A stretch of DNA of 64,000 bases from Coleofasciculus sp. FACHB-T130 (GCF_014695375.1 NZ_JACJOG010000053.1:274708-338707); one strand, 5' to 3'; counted from the stretch's first letter, positions 28,615 to 38,082 are shown. Numbers and translations: made by a program. The notes: a model not told the origin generated them from the letters alone.

Positions 28615-29130
28615 CTAGACTCCCTCTGAGTCAACGTAGCCTTGGATATTTTCGGGTTCAAACTGACGGAGAATCCGAGTCGCTTGGCGGATGATCGTTT
28701 CGGAAGCTTTGACGACAATCAGATACTTACCGGCATTGAGGCGGTTGCGGTAAGGCAAGGCATCACCACTTCCCAGCGCCAAGCCTACTCCTCCCCCCAC
28801 AAACACGCTACCCATCGCACCGGAGGCGGCACCTAAAAGTCCAGCAATCAGGTAATTGCCGATTGGACCCGCCCAGGCAAAGGTGTCTAAACCCGTGGTG
28901 ATATTGAAAGCTATTCCAGCGAAAAATCCAAAGGGGATGAGCCAATAAGCCATCAGCTTTGATTGCTTTTTAGCTTGCTCGTTGGGGTCAATTAAGCCAA
29001 ATTCATCCGCGCTTTTGTATCCTCTGCCTAGGATACTGACTTTATTCATCGGTAAGCCTTCTTTCTCTAAAGCGGAATAGGCGGCTTCTGCCTGGATGCG
29101 GTCTGCCAGTACGGCAACGAGATAATTCAT
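28615..29130 (-). CDS. Membrane protein with glycine-rich spans, stress-protein-like N terminus
   Basis: The 171-residue protein starts with a beta-alpha-beta-like segment (LVAVLADRIQAEAAYSALEKEGLPMNKVSILGRGY) of the kind in YflT/general-stress proteins. One membrane span (AYWLIPFGFFAGIAFNI) and a glycine/alanine-rich second hydrophobic stretch with glycine-zipper spacing (about 90-125) follow. The C terminus returns to a soluble strand-helix segment (YLIVVKASETIIRQATRIL). It resembles cyanobacterial hypothetical proteins; the function is unknown. Confidence 0.75.
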   Translation of the reverse strand: MNYLVAVLADRIQAEAAYSALEKEGLPMNKVSILGRGYKSADEFGLIDPNEQAKKQSKLMAYWLIPFGFFAGIAFNITTGLDTFAWAGPIGNYLIAGLLGAASGAMGSVFVGGGVGLALGSGDALPYRNRLNAGKYLIVVKASETIIRQATRILRQFEPENIQGYVDSEGV

Positions 29131-29626
29131 GGTGATTCGTAAAATGCTGAGATAGCCTTAGTTAAAGCCTAGCAGTGCAAGGGACAGCAAATCTTCTACC
29201 GTAATTAGGATGCACTTGCGCGAGAAGTCGCTAGGAGGGGTATATGCGAAAGCGATCGCATTTGTGCGATGGGTAGCTGATATCTTTGGCTGTGTTTTGT
29301 TTCCTTCCGCCATCGGCAAGAAGCACTTCGCCCACGCGAATGAAAGTTAAAAACTTTCAGCCAACCAGCCGTACAAAGACACCTGATACAGTTAAAATGA
29401 CCTTCTGCCTGTATTGTTCGTGGTGGAGAGTGATTAGACGCGATGTCTAAGCCAGCTCCCATCAGGCAAGCTTGCTCCCAAGGTTTTACCGGCACGCGAT
29501 CGCGTAACGCAAGGGAGCTATCCTGGCGAAGTGGATGCAACGCAACGCGCGACTTGCGGTTTTGACCTTTTAGGGGTCGTGCGTGCGTGTCGTAATGGAA
29601 TTTTTATTTAGACTCACCTGCCCATC
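29131..29626. other. Upstream region of serA
   Basis: A 496-bp gap between the divergent glycine-zipper gene and serA. It holds two HIP1-type sites (about 29250 and 29500), a hairpin-like GTTAAAAACTTTC stretch (29346-29360) and a TTAAAATG box near 29392. A minus-strand frame of 111 codons (29205-29540) has odd composition and no recognised motif, so I do not call it a gene. No RNA gene recognised. Confidence 0.4.
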
Positions 29627-31207
29627 ATGTCCAAGGTTCTTGTTTCCGATCCCATAGACCAAGTTGGAATAGATATCCTCTCCCAAGTTGCCCAAGTTGA
29701 CATTAAAACAGGTCTTTCTCCAGAAGAACTGGTGCGAATTATGCCAGAGTATGACGCTCTGATGATTCGTTCTGGAACCCATGTCACCAAAGAAATTATC
29801 GAAGCGGGCACCCAGCTAAAAATTATTGGTCGTGCTGGAGTTGGGGTCGATAATGTCGATGTTCCAGCCGCCACCCGACAAGGAATTGTCGTCGTCAATT
29901 CCCCCGAAGGTAACACCATTGCAGCGGCAGAACACGCTTTGGCAATGATGCTATCGCTCTCCCGTTATATCCCCGAAGCCAATCAGTCGGTGAAAGGCAG
30001 TCAGTGGGATCGCAAGAGTTTTATCGGGGCAGAAGTTTACAAGAAAACCCTGGGAGTTGTCGGTTTAGGGAAAATTGGTTCCCATGTCGCCAGCGTTGCG
30101 AAAGCGATGGGGATGAAACTGCTAGCTTACGATCCCTTCATCTCGGTAGAACGGGCAGATGAACTGGGTTGTCGTCTAGTCGATCTGGATATGCTGTTTC
30201 AGGAATCCGATTACATTACCCTGCACATCCCTAAAACTCCAGAAACGACTCATCTGATTAACGCCGAGGCGATCGCTAAAATGAAACCCACGACTCGGAT
30301 TATCAATTGCGCCCGTGGTGGCATTATTGATGAGGCGGCCTTGGCAGAGGCGTTAAAAACTGGCAAAATTGCCGGGGCCGCCTTGGATGTTTTTGAGACA
30401 GAACCGCTTGGCGAGTCGGAGTTGCGATCGCTGGGGAAAAATCTTATCCTCACTCCCCACCTGGGAGCCTCTACAGCAGAAGCGCAGGTAAATGTTGCCA
30501 TCGATGTTGCCGAGCAGATTCGGGACGTTCTGCTGGGCCTACCAGCGCGTTCAGCCGTGAATATTCCTGGGTTGCGGCCTGACGTATTGGAAAAACTCAG
30601 ACCTTATCTCCTATTGGCGGAAACTTTGGGTCATCTAGTTGGGCAACTGGCTGGAGGACGGATTGAGTTGTTGAATATCAGCTTGCAAGGAGAATTGGCA
30701 ACTAATCAAAGTCAGCCTCTCATCGTGGCAGCGCTGAAAGGGCTGCTCTCTCAAGCGTTGAGAGAGCGAGTGAACTACGTGAATGCCAGTATTGAGGCAA
30801 AGGAGCGGGGAATTCGCGTGATTGAAACGCGGGATGCCTCGATTCGAGATTATTCGGGTTCGCTGCAACTGTCGGCAAAGGGTTCCCTAGGAGAACACTC
30901 GGTCACTGGTGCTTTATTGGGCGATAACGAAATTCGGATCACTAGCATTGATGATTTTCCCATCAACGTCCCCCCCACTTCTAATATGCTGTTTACGCTG
31001 CACCGCGATATGCCAGGAATTATCGGGAATATTGGTTCCCTATTGGGCAGCTTTAATGTCAATATTGCCAGTATGCAGGTAGGTCGTAAAATCGTGCGCG
31101 GCGATGCAGTAATGGTGTTAAGCCTGGACGATCCCCTACCAGAGGGAATTTTGGCGGAAATTCTCAAGATTCCCGGCATTCGAGATGCCTATACGGTAAC
31201 TTTATAA
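29627..31207 (+). CDS. serA: D-3-phosphoglycerate dehydrogenase
   Basis: This enzyme makes the first committed step of serine synthesis, oxidising 3-phosphoglycerate with NAD. The 526 residues match the long (type I) form: substrate domain (about 1-95), Rossmann domain with [10 protein letters not shown], the catalytic Arg ([10 protein letters not shown]), Glu and His (TPHLGAST), then an intervening domain and a C-terminal ACT domain ([33 protein letters not shown]) for serine binding. All motifs are intact. prmA follows 238 bp downstream, separated by a repeat block. Confidence 0.97.
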   Translation: MSKVLVSDPIDQVGIDILSQVAQVDIKTGLSPEELVRIMPEYDALMIRSGTHVTKEIIEAGTQLKIIGRAGVGVDNVDVPAATRQGIVVVNSPEGNTIAAAEHALAMMLSLSRYIPEANQSVKGSQWDRKSFIGAEVYKKTLGVVGLGKIGSHVASVAKAMGMKLLAYDPFISVERADELGCRLVDLDMLFQESDYITLHIPKTPETTHLINAEAIAKMKPTTRIINCARGGIIDEAALAEALKTGKIAGAALDVFETEPLGESELRSLGKNLILTPHLGASTAEAQVNVAIDVAEQIRDVLLGLPARSAVNIPGLRPDVLEKLRPYLLLAETLGHLVGQLAGGRIELLNISLQGELATNQSQPLIVAALKGLLSQALRERVNYVNASIEAKERGIRVIETRDASIRDYSGSLQLSAKGSLGEHSVTGALLGDNEIRITSIDDFPINVPPTSNMLFTLHRDMPGIIGNIGSLLGSFNVNIASMQVGRKIVRGDAVMVLSLDDPLPEGILAEILKIPGIRDAYTVTL

Positions 31208-31226
31208 GTGCTGATGGCTGTGGATG

Positions 31227-31440
31227 TAGGACTGAGGATGTAGGACTGAGGACTGAGGATGAAGAAAAGAGGTACACAAAGAGTAAATTCTTTTTAGTTT
31301 CTCTTTACTCTATATTGCTAAGTTCTAGGTTCTAACCTTCCTTAGTCCTCAGCCAGTGCTTCGCACCACTGGGCTAACAGTCCTCAGCCCTCAGTCCTCA
31401 GCCCTCATACCTCAGTCCTTAGTCCTCAGCCCTCAGCCCT
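31227..31440. repeat. Heptanucleotide short tandem repeat blocks (STRR) upstream of prmA
   Basis: Two clusters of degenerate 7-mers face each other. The GGACTGA orientation is at 31227-31260, and the reverse (CAGTCCT/CAGCCCT) at 31341-31440. Inside the second cluster is a non-heptamer core with GTGCTTCGCAC that recurs inverted at about 32412-32455. The block reaches to within 6 bases of the prmA start codon. Confidence 0.9.
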
Positions 31441-31445
31441 GATGT

Positions 31446-32336
31446 ATGGCAAACACCTGGTGGGAAATTCAAGTTCTCTGCGACCCAGCCTTAGAAGATT
31501 TAATTTTCTGGCGGCTGGAAAAATTTGGCTGTCGCGGTACATCCATTGAGGTTAAAGGACACTCACGCCTAGTGTGTGGTTATTTATCCGCACTCCAAGC
31601 GCAGTTATTAGATTTGGCGGCGCTGTCTCTGTGGCTGCGTCAAGATGCGCTGAATGTGGGAATGCCGATGCCGGTGATGGATTGGCATTTAATTGATGAG
31701 GAGGATTGGGCGAGTAGCTGGAAGCAATACTGGCAACCGCAAGAAGTTGGCGATCGCTTATTAATCTACCCTGCCTGGTTGCCCCCTCCAGAGCAGACGG
31801 AACGGATTACCCTGCGCCTCGATCCCGGAGCCGCTTTTGGCACCGGCACCCATCAAACGACTCAGCTGTGTCTGGAAGCGTTGGAGATGCGATTGGGTTT
31901 GGGCACTCCCGATATCGTTGTGGCAGATATTGGTTGTGGTTCTGGCATTCTCTCAATTGCCGCGATGCTGTTAGGTGCGGAAAGAGTTTATGCCGCAGAT
32001 CTTGATCCGATGGCGGTGCGAGCCACTCACAGCAACCGAGAACTCAACAAAATTAGCCCCGAGCGGTTGATTGTGGAGCAAGGCAGTATCGACCGCTTAA
32101 TGCAATTGTTACATGAGCCGGTCGATGGCATTCTTTGCAATATTCTGGCGGAGGTGATTATCGACTTGATCCCGCAGATGACAGAGATGGCTAAACCCAG
32201 CACTTGGGGGATTATTAGCGGCGTTTTGCTAGAACAAGCGAAACCCATTGCCGATACTTTAGAGCAACACGATTGGATTGTTGCCACCCTCTGGCGGCGT
32301 CAAGAGTGGTGCTGCTTTAATATTCGACGCTCATAA
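31446..32336 (+). CDS. prmA: Ribosomal protein L11 methyltransferase
   Basis: This is an S-adenosylmethionine-dependent enzyme that trimethylates ribosomal protein L11. The 296 residues include the N-terminal substrate-recruiting domain ([20 protein letters not shown]), [21 protein letters not shown], motif [16 protein letters not shown] and the acceptor loop [12 protein letters not shown] (NxLA form). No purine-rich ribosome site precedes ATG 31446; the sequence there is heptamer repeat (CCTCAGCCCTGATGT). Translation may therefore depend on an A/U-poor leader or be low. The gene is flanked on both sides by inverted repeat blocks. Confidence 0.95.
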   Translation: MANTWWEIQVLCDPALEDLIFWRLEKFGCRGTSIEVKGHSRLVCGYLSALQAQLLDLAALSLWLRQDALNVGMPMPVMDWHLIDEEDWASSWKQYWQPQEVGDRLLIYPAWLPPPEQTERITLRLDPGAAFGTGTHQTTQLCLEALEMRLGLGTPDIVVADIGCGSGILSIAAMLLGAERVYAADLDPMAVRATHSNRELNKISPERLIVEQGSIDRLMQLLHEPVDGILCNILAEVIIDLIPQMTEMAKPSTWGIISGVLLEQAKPIADTLEQHDWIVATLWRRQEWCCFNIRRS

Positions 32337-32337
32337 A

Positions 32338-32599
32338 TTAGGACTGAGTGCTGAGGACTGAGGACTGAGGGAGGAGAGAGGACTGAGTGCTGAGGACTGA
32401 GGACTGAGGTTTGAGGACTGTTAGCAAAGCAGTGCGAAGCACGGGCTGAGTAAGGTATGAAAGGTCTTAAATCAGACGTACCAATTAACTACCGATCGCT
32501 TTTTATAGCTTTTTACTGAGATTTTAGCCCTCAGTTCTCAGTCCTCAGTCCTCAGTTCTCAATCTTCAGTCCTCAATCCTCAGCCCTCAATCTTCAAGC
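32338..32599. repeat. STRR blocks downstream of prmA, overlapping the 3' end of cobA
   Basis: Heptamers in GGACTGA/TGCTGAG orientation fill 32341-32422. They are followed by an inverted copy of the GTGCGAAGCAC core (about 32412-32455). A second block in TCAGTCC/TCAGCCC orientation spans 32526-32599. The last 20 bases lie inside cobA, so the final codons (SLKIEG) are repeat-derived. Confidence 0.88.
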
Positions 32600-33392
32600 T
32601 GAGTGGACGACATCCTGACAGAATTTGGTGCATATTCACGACAGCACCAATAATGGCGATCGCGGGTGCTGTAAATCCAGTCGCCTCGACTTGCGCCACA
32701 ATCGTATCCAAGGTGCCGATCAGTTCTTCTTGTTCCGGTCGAGTTCCCCAGCGCACCAACGCTACTGGCGTCTCTGGGCTTAAGCCTGCTGTCTGAAGTT
32801 GTTCCGTAATGTAAGGTAAGTTGTGAACGCCCATGTAGATGACAATGGTTTCAGAACCGTGGGCGATCGCTTGCCAGTTCACCGTGGGTCGATACTTCCC
32901 GACAGATTCGTGTCCAGTAACAAATGTCACCGAGGAGCTATAAGCGCGGTGAGTTAAAGGAATTCCCGCATAAGCGGGTGCGGCAATCCCAGATGTCACT
33001 CCCGGTACTACTTCCACCGGCACTCCCGCATTTACCAAGTCTTCCATCTCTTCGCCGCCCCGACCAAACACAAAGGGATCGCCACCTTTGAGGCGCACCA
33101 CGATTGCCGCAGTTTGGGCTTTTTCAATTAACAGTTGAGTCGTCTCTTCCTGCAACAGGGAATGACGCCCCATCCGCTTTCCAGCGTCAATTTTTTCGGC
33201 TTGGGGATTAATCATTGCCAAAATTTGGGGACTCACCAGAGCGTCGTAAACTACGACATCGGCACACTCCAACAGCCCTTTTCCTTTGAGGGTTAATAAA
33301 CCAGGATCTCCTGGCCCTGCACCCACTAGATATACTTTACCCAAACACGTTCTCCTGTTTACCTGTGTGTTCTCTGGCAGTGTGAGGTTCAT
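32580..33392 (-). CDS. cobA: Uroporphyrinogen-III C-methyltransferase
   Basis: This enzyme methylates uroporphyrinogen III at C2 and C7, giving precorrin-2 for siroheme and cobalamin. The start is ATG 33392, which overlaps the cbiX stop codon as ATGA; this coupling decides the start over an upstream ATG at 33410. The 270 residues show the family motifs [68 protein letters not shown] and [11 protein letters not shown]. It is a stand-alone form without a CysG or HemD fusion. The last residues run into heptamer repeat DNA. Confidence 0.96.
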   Translation of the reverse strand: MNLTLPENTQVNRRTCLGKVYLVGAGPGDPGLLTLKGKGLLECADVVVYDALVSPQILAMINPQAEKIDAGKRMGRHSLLQEETTQLLIEKAQTAAIVVRLKGGDPFVFGRGGEEMEDLVNAGVPVEVVPGVTSGIAAPAYAGIPLTHRAYSSSVTFVTGHESVGKYRPTVNWQAIAHGSETIVIYMGVHNLPYITEQLQTAGLSPETPVALVRWGTRPEQEELIGTLDTIVAQVEATGFTAPAIAIIGAVVNMHQILSGCRPLSLKIEG

Positions 33393-34315
33393 TGACTTCT
33401 CAAATCCCAAATTAAATCCGCTAATTCTGCGCTAGCGCCGATTGGTTCAGCCATCTGGAGTTTTGCCGATGGAAACTGCTGGGATAATCGCTCAACTGTT
33501 CGAGCGATCGCATCCGTAATTCCCCCAGCAAATAGAAAATAAGGCAGGATGGCGATTTTTTCCTTCCCCGCCTCAACCAACGCTTTCACCCTGTCCTCTA
33601 GGCTGGGTGGCACCGACCAGTAAGCAGGCACCGCGTCCAAAGTCCGTGCAATTGTCTCTACTGACTGATTTCCCCCAGCACGGCGGCTTCCGTGAGCTAG
33701 GAGAATCCGAGCGTCTGCTGTTATCGAAGCGAATTGACTGGCTAACAGACGACTCAAGCCAAGGTGAGTGCCTAAGTGAGGACGAATGTCAAGTTTGAAT
33801 TTAGAGCCAAACGCTACTTGAGCGATCGCAACTTCCTCTGGGATATCCTCCATGACGTGAACTCCCGGCAGGAGAAAAAGCGGCATCACCTGAATGCAGG
33901 GGCTCTCAGATTGGTACTCAGATGCAACAGCGCGATTCTGCTTCGCAGACGCTACGCGAACGCCAAATTGCCGAATTTGCTCGTGCAACGGCTGGGTTGC
34001 CAATTCTAGCACTGCTGTACCCACCAGTGGTTCTTGTAAAGACGTAAAATTTCGCGTCTCTAGCATGGGCGATGCACCTAAGCGGCGAACGGGTTGAGAT
34101 GCCTGCACCCAGGCTATCTCTGACCTTTGTGCCTTCTCGTAGATCAGGGCTGCCAGCTGTTCTACAGCGGCTTGAGGGCGAGGGTCGCGGCTTCCGTGAG
34201 AGACCAGTAGATAGGCAGATGACTTGGGCAAGTGTGTAACTACAGGCTTTTGAGCAGTTTCTTTATTCAATTTGATATCGTTTCCAGCAACAATTTCTGT
34301 ATCAATCGTTTCCAA
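33389..34315 (-). CDS. Sirohydrochlorin chelatase (CbiX family, two-domain)
   Basis: CbiX/SirB enzymes insert Fe2+ or Co2+ into sirohydrochlorin. The 308-residue protein has two copies of the fold: SAYLLVSHGSRDPRPQAA in the first and ILLAHGSRRAGGNQSVE in the second, each with the metal-binding HGS motif. PLFLLPGVHVMEDIPEEV and LPYFLFAGGITDAI contain further metal-site residues. The start is a TTG at 34315 with a GGGAGA ribosome site. The ATGA overlap with cobA places it in siroheme synthesis. About 12 residues (GVRVASAKQNRA) are encoded by an inserted small repeat (33932-33964). Confidence 0.88.
   Translation of the reverse strand: METIDTEIVAGNDIKLNKETAQKPVVTHLPKSSAYLLVSHGSRDPRPQAAVEQLAALIYEKAQRSEIAWVQASQPVRRLGASPMLETRNFTSLQEPLVGTAVLELATQPLHEQIRQFGVRVASAKQNRAVASEYQSESPCIQVMPLFLLPGVHVMEDIPEEVAIAQVAFGSKFKLDIRPHLGTHLGLSRLLASQFASITADARILLAHGSRRAGGNQSVETIARTLDAVPAYWSVPPSLEDRVKALVEAGKEKIAILPYFLFAGGITDAIARTVERLSQQFPSAKLQMAEPIGASAELADLIWDLRSQ
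33932..33964. repeat. Small palindromic repeat inside the CbiX coding sequence
   Basis: The segment reads GCGATTCTGCTTCGCAGACG and continues CTACGCGAACGCC. It has the look of the small dispersed repeats common in filamentous cyanobacteria (CTGCTTCGCAGACG-type). It keeps the reading frame and adds a basic stretch between QIRQF and the SEYQSESP segment, where relatives have a short loop. Confidence 0.65.
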
Positions 34316-34401
34316 TTGACAATTTCTCCCGGTGGTTTACCCATTTGGGCACCGCTAAGGCTTAGAGGATTTCTAATATTATTAATAACTTATTCATAAA
34401 A

Positions 34402-34437
34402 ATAGAGCCACTGGGCTACACCTCCCCGTGACTCTAT
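34402..34437 (-). terminator. Terminator downstream of the manganese catalase
   Basis: A 10-bp stem (ATAGAGTCAC with GTGGCTCTAT on the minus strand, one U-G pair) with a 16-base loop, followed by TTTTTATG. On the plus strand the same stem has one mismatch and a CTTTTTT tail, so it may act in both directions. Confidence 0.7.
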
Positions 34438-34467
34438 CTTTTTTAATTGAGTTCTACTGCTGACGAT

Positions 34468-35157
34468 TTACTGTTTAACTTCAGCAGATGGATCGGCGAC
34501 ATACTGAAAATCCGGTTCCGAGTTCCAAGGCCCGCGCTCATCTTTACCATTCGTAGACAAGTTGAAGTAAAGATTGACCGTTTCATCCGGCTGGATATTG
34601 CCAAAGAAAGGATCTGTTAATTTGCCCAACGAAGAAAGTGCATTCATGAACATCTTCGTATGAGAAATTTCGCGAGTCAGCAAATGTACCAAGGTGTCTT
34701 TTGTACCTTGATCCGGAGCCATTTTGATCAGCTCCTCATAGGTTTGACGTGCCCCAGCCTCAGCGGCGATGTCTGCCCGCAGATCGCGCACAACATCCCC
34801 ACCTTCATTGATATAGTTCGCTGTCCAAGCGCTTCCCTGACTATCTAAAAAGTGTGGTCCCATGCCGCGTACAGCAAAGAGCGTACTCCGGTACGCTTCT
34901 GTTTGATCGACATTCTTGGTATGTGATTCAATCAGTTTGCCAACCATTTCTAAGTGGCTAAACTCTTCGATTGCAATATCTTGGAGCATATCCCGAATAC
35001 CAGGATTTTCGCAATGAAATGACTGCACCCAATACTGTAAAGCGGCTGTTAATTCACCCGTTGCTCCCCCAAACTGCTCTAGCAGTAGCTGGGCATAACG
35101 TGGATTCGGCTCTGTGATATTAACAGTATGAATGGGTTCTTTTTTATGGAAAAACAT
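34468..35157 (-). CDS. Manganese catalase
   Basis: This is a non-haem di-manganese enzyme that dismutates hydrogen peroxide. I use ATG 35157 with a GGAAAGGA ribosome site, giving 229 residues. The di-metal ligands of the family are visible: Glu35 (GATGELTAAL), Glu65 and His68 (AIEEFSHLEM), Glu133 (IAAEAGARQTYEE) and Glu163/His166 (TREISHTKMF). The four-helix-bundle core is complete. The C-terminal tail is shorter than in the Lactobacillus enzyme. The gene stands alone. Confidence 0.92.
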   Translation of the reverse strand: MFFHKKEPIHTVNITEPNPRYAQLLLEQFGGATGELTAALQYWVQSFHCENPGIRDMLQDIAIEEFSHLEMVGKLIESHTKNVDQTEAYRSTLFAVRGMGPHFLDSQGSAWTANYINEGGDVVRDLRADIAAEAGARQTYEELIKMAPDQGTKDTLVHLLTREISHTKMFMNALSSLGKLTDPFFGNIQPDETVNLYFNLSTNGKDERGPWNSEPDFQYVADPSAEVKQ

Positions 35158-35449
35158 GAATGGATTCCTTTCCTCTATTTGCCGGATCGTTGAGCGCTTG
35201 CCAATATTTTTTGTAAAGGAATTCAAAAAAAACGATTCTTTTTCCTTCACAAATCAAGGTATATACCCATACTTTAGATCGGCTGTCAAAGGTATTCCTG
35301 CCTCATCGGGTAGACTTAGCTCATGGATTTTTCTATAACCAGAGGAGGACACAAAAAACAAGATTGAAATCTCAGTTGAGGCAATTTTTTAGCTAAAACC
35401 GTTCCAATCGCTCAACTGAGGATGAAAATCGCTGATAAGGCAGCAAAAG

Positions 35450-36865
35450 CTAAGCAATACTGCACTGTTCTAGTTTTCCAGCCATTGCACTGGCGTGACG
35501 CCACCATTCATAACCACCCGCCCACCGCCGCGATGGTAGATGTCCAATAGGTGCCTTGTCGCTAAATTTCAAACCAGAGTCAGGAATATACGGGTTGTGG
35601 GTAGGCCAGCCAACGCGATCGCAAAAATTGCTATATTCTCCCCCAACCTCCAGAAAAATTTGCTTTTGCACGCTGAAACCAAAGCGCCCCTGGCTGTACT
35701 TTACCCATAACTGGTCAATCGTCCATAAATCCTCGCAAGGAAACTTTTGAATATCGCTGTTGAATAGATAGTTATTGCTTGACTTGCCGACTACCAGACA
35801 CATCACTGCCCAGGTTTCCCGATCGGCTTCTTTCCATTTCTTTTTAGCGAGTAAATCCCGCAATTTTGTATAGTCAACTCCAACCTCGGAATTCAAGGCA
35901 CTACCACCCGGTCGTTGAGATTGAGTTGGAACCGGAGATGTAGGTCTGGGGTTTAAATTTTGCTGTACCGCTTTCAAGGCAGAGGCAGCGTCTGGGTAAC
36001 GATCTTTAATGTTATTTTGTAGCAGCCGATCCAAAATTTGACCCAGGCGATCGCTAACTTTTCTCTCCTTGGGCAAAAAATCGCGCCACGCCCACCCGTT
36101 ATTCATAATGTCATACATATTCAGGGGCGAAACGCTTGTGAGCAAGTAGATACAAGTGACGCCCAAACTGTAGAGGTCGCTGGAGGGCAGGGCTTTGCCT
36201 CGCGTTTGTTCGGGTGCCATATAATCCGGGCTACCAACGATCGTGCCGGTGTTAAACACAGCAGTGTCTGTGAATAGCTTGGCAATTCCAAAATCAATCA
36301 AGATCAATTGACCTTCTTTTTCTCCTGGGGAAGGGGAGGTTGAGGGGGTGCGTCGGATAATATTCGCTGGCTTAATATCTCGGTGAATCACCCGATGTTC
36401 GTGGATATATTGCAAAACTGGCAACAAATCCTCCAAAAATTCCCAAATCTGCGTTTCGTTATAAATGTCCCGTTGCTGCAATTCCTCCGCTAGAGTTTGC
36501 CCGGAAATCAACTCCTGCACTAAATACAGCTGCTGCTGCTGTTCAAAGTGGGCAAAGAGAGAGGGAATTTGCGGATGTTTCCCTAGTTCATTCAGGTGTA
36601 TCGCTTCCTGACGAAATAAGGAAACGACCTTTCTAAAACTGGTTGAATCTTGCTGTGGGAAGCACAGTTGCTTAATGACACACTTGGGTTTAGAGGGAAT
36701 ATGCTCATCCACCGCCAAAAAAGTTCTTCCCATGCCACCTTTACCGATTGGTTTAACTGGGCGATAGCGGTCTTTCAGCAATAATGCTTGCCCACAACAC
36801 AGGCAAAATCTTTGGTCAGAAGGATTTTGGGGTCTTTGACATCCAGCGCTAACACAATAGATCAT
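35450..36865 (-). CDS. Serine/threonine protein kinase with C-terminal GUN4 domain
   Basis: The 471-residue protein begins with a small Cys cluster (YCVSAGC ... FCLCCG), likely a zinc ribbon. The protein kinase domain (about 30-300) has intact motifs: glycine loop GKGGMGRTFL, Lys in CVIKQL, catalytic HRDIKPANII, IDFGIAKL and YMAPEQTRG. Residues about 325-471 form a GUN4 domain (YTKLRDLLAKKKWKEADRETWAVM, EDLWTIDQLWVKYS, FGFSVQKQIFLE). GUN4 binds porphyrins and stimulates Mg-chelatase. The fusion suggests a kinase that senses a tetrapyrrole or binds a partner through that module; its targets are unknown. Confidence 0.9.
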   Translation of the reverse strand: MIYCVSAGCQRPQNPSDQRFCLCCGQALLLKDRYRPVKPIGKGGMGRTFLAVDEHIPSKPKCVIKQLCFPQQDSTSFRKVVSLFRQEAIHLNELGKHPQIPSLFAHFEQQQQLYLVQELISGQTLAEELQQRDIYNETQIWEFLEDLLPVLQYIHEHRVIHRDIKPANIIRRTPSTSPSPGEKEGQLILIDFGIAKLFTDTAVFNTGTIVGSPDYMAPEQTRGKALPSSDLYSLGVTCIYLLTSVSPLNMYDIMNNGWAWRDFLPKERKVSDRLGQILDRLLQNNIKDRYPDAASALKAVQQNLNPRPTSPVPTQSQRPGGSALNSEVGVDYTKLRDLLAKKKWKEADRETWAVMCLVVGKSSNNYLFNSDIQKFPCEDLWTIDQLWVKYSQGRFGFSVQKQIFLEVGGEYSNFCDRVGWPTHNPYIPDSGLKFSDKAPIGHLPSRRWAGGYEWWRHASAMAGKLEQCSIA

Positions 36866-37041
36866 GGCAGCCGCGATCGCACTCTCTGTTGATATTCATC
36901 TCCAAGATATCCTCAATTGGAGAGATGACCATAGGGTGTATCTGTTATAAAGCTGAGTGTGGTTAACTGGCGGCTTTACCCGTTTCTCAGCACTTTAGAA
37001 GCGATCGCGCAGCTTGAAACAATAATTCTTTGCTAACAAGA

Positions 37042-37422
37042 TTATTGCTTCTCTGCTTGATAAATATAGACATTGTCGAAAGCTCCTACCGACTCAAAAT
37101 GATAAGAAGGCAGGAACGAACTAACCGACAAATCGGTGCGATAAATGCTAAAAAAGATAAAATTTTGCCGCTCTGTCGTTTCAGCAATCAGCCGCTTCAC
37201 CTGCGGGCTGCCCGTCTCAACTAATAACATACATTGACGCTTCAAAAAATTCTCAAAGTTTTCTGGAGCCTTTTCACAAACATTGTCTTTTATGTACACC
37301 GTTAGTTGCTGTAAGGCAAATTCTTCGTACTCCTCCTGAGTGGGATTCGTCAGCGCCATCGCTACACCCAGTCCAGCCAAAGCGACTCCCGCAATCGTTG
37401 TAATAACCTGTAAACCCTTCAT
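37042..37422 (-). CDS. DUF4359 family protein
   Basis: The 126-residue protein has an N-terminal hydrophobic segment (VITTIAGVALAGLGVAMALTNP) that is a signal anchor or signal peptide, followed by a soluble domain. It contains the DUF4359 pattern TQEEYEEFALQQLTVYIKDNVC and a later FIFFSIYRTDL. Two Cys (about 49 and 68) could form a disulphide outside the membrane. The family is cyanobacterial and has no assigned function. It is the last gene before tRNA-His on the opposite strand. Confidence 0.8.
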   Translation of the reverse strand: MKGLQVITTIAGVALAGLGVAMALTNPTQEEYEEFALQQLTVYIKDNVCEKAPENFENFLKRQCMLLVETGSPQVKRLIAETTERQNFIFFSIYRTDLSVSSFLPSYHFESVGAFDNVYIYQAEKQ

Positions 37423-37542
37423 GGGATATTAAAACCATTCTTTTGTAGCCTTTGACTACGGCGATCGCCGTTTGAGTTCCAGGTTAACTGACGAAAGACT
37501 GGATCAACTGGCAAGCACAATGCTATATTAAAAATCTGAAAT

Positions 37543-37616
37543 GGCGAGCGTAGCCAAGTGGTTAAGGCAGTGGATTGTGGTTCCACCACTCGGGGGTTCA
37601 AGTCCCCTCGTTCGCC
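37543..37616 (+). tRNA. tRNA-His (anticodon GTG)
   Basis: All four arms fold. The acceptor pairs GCGAGCG (37544-37550) with CGTTCGC. The anticodon stem GTGGA/TCCAC encloses the loop TTGTGGT with GTG at 37577-37579. The T arm has TTCAAGT. The extra G at 37543 faces the discriminator C at 37616, the encoded G-1 identity element of tRNA-His. CCA is not encoded. A weak hairpin follows at about 37691-37738. Confidence 0.97.
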
Positions 37617-37764
37617 CTGGCTCTTGTATAGACGTAGATCATCCGTCTCTCAAAAGTCATTACTTTTGGGTGCGACTACTACAAACAAAGACCCCTCTCC
37701 AGAAGCCTGCGGAATATGGCTGCAACACTGGGAGGGGTTATTAATATTATTGTTGTGACGCACA

Positions 37765-38082
37765 CTACTTGAGGGGAACAGCCTTTACATCAACCGTGTC
37801 TGAATTGGAAGTTGATCCCACACCTGCAACATCCGCTTCAGAGACCGCTTGCTCGTCACGAGACTTGAGGCGCTGAGATAGCATTTGGGAAACTTCAGCA
37901 ACCAGGAGCGTCAGAATCACACCATCGTCAATCCATCCGATGATGGGTATGAAATCCGGGGCAATATCAATCGGGCTGAAAAGATAAAGTAATGACCCTA
38001 GAATCACCCACCAGCGATATTTGGGATTGCGGATCGCGTTGCGATACCAGTTGTAAATTGATTGGATTGAAAAATTATTCAT
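37765..38082 (-). CDS. DUF1232 (YkvA-type) membrane protein
   Basis: The 105-residue protein contains the DUF1232 motif: a hydrophobic segment with LLYLFSPIDIAPDFIPIIGWIDDGVIL. YkvA-type proteins are small membrane proteins of unknown function. The N terminus carries aromatic and basic residues (YNWYRNAIRNPKYRWWV), and the C terminus a disordered Asp/Val-rich tail. The frame is complete. Confidence 0.85.
   Translation of the reverse strand: MNNFSIQSIYNWYRNAIRNPKYRWWVILGSLLYLFSPIDIAPDFIPIIGWIDDGVILTLLVAEVSQMLSQRLKSRDEQAVSEADVAGVGSTSNSDTVDVKAVPLK

Noticed and set aside
29205..29540. Minus-strand frame of 111 codons before serA
   Set aside because: It has no ribosome site, odd Cys/Arg/Ser composition and no family motif; it overlaps the serA upstream region.
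31227..31440. Repeat block that might be taken for a CRISPR array
   Set aside because: The units are 7-mers with no unique spacers and degenerate sequence. No cas genes are nearby. It is an STRR.
32580..34315. cobA-cbiX pair as part of a full cobalamin cluster
   Set aside because: Only these two genes occur; no other cbi or cob genes are nearby, so siroheme synthesis is the simpler reading.
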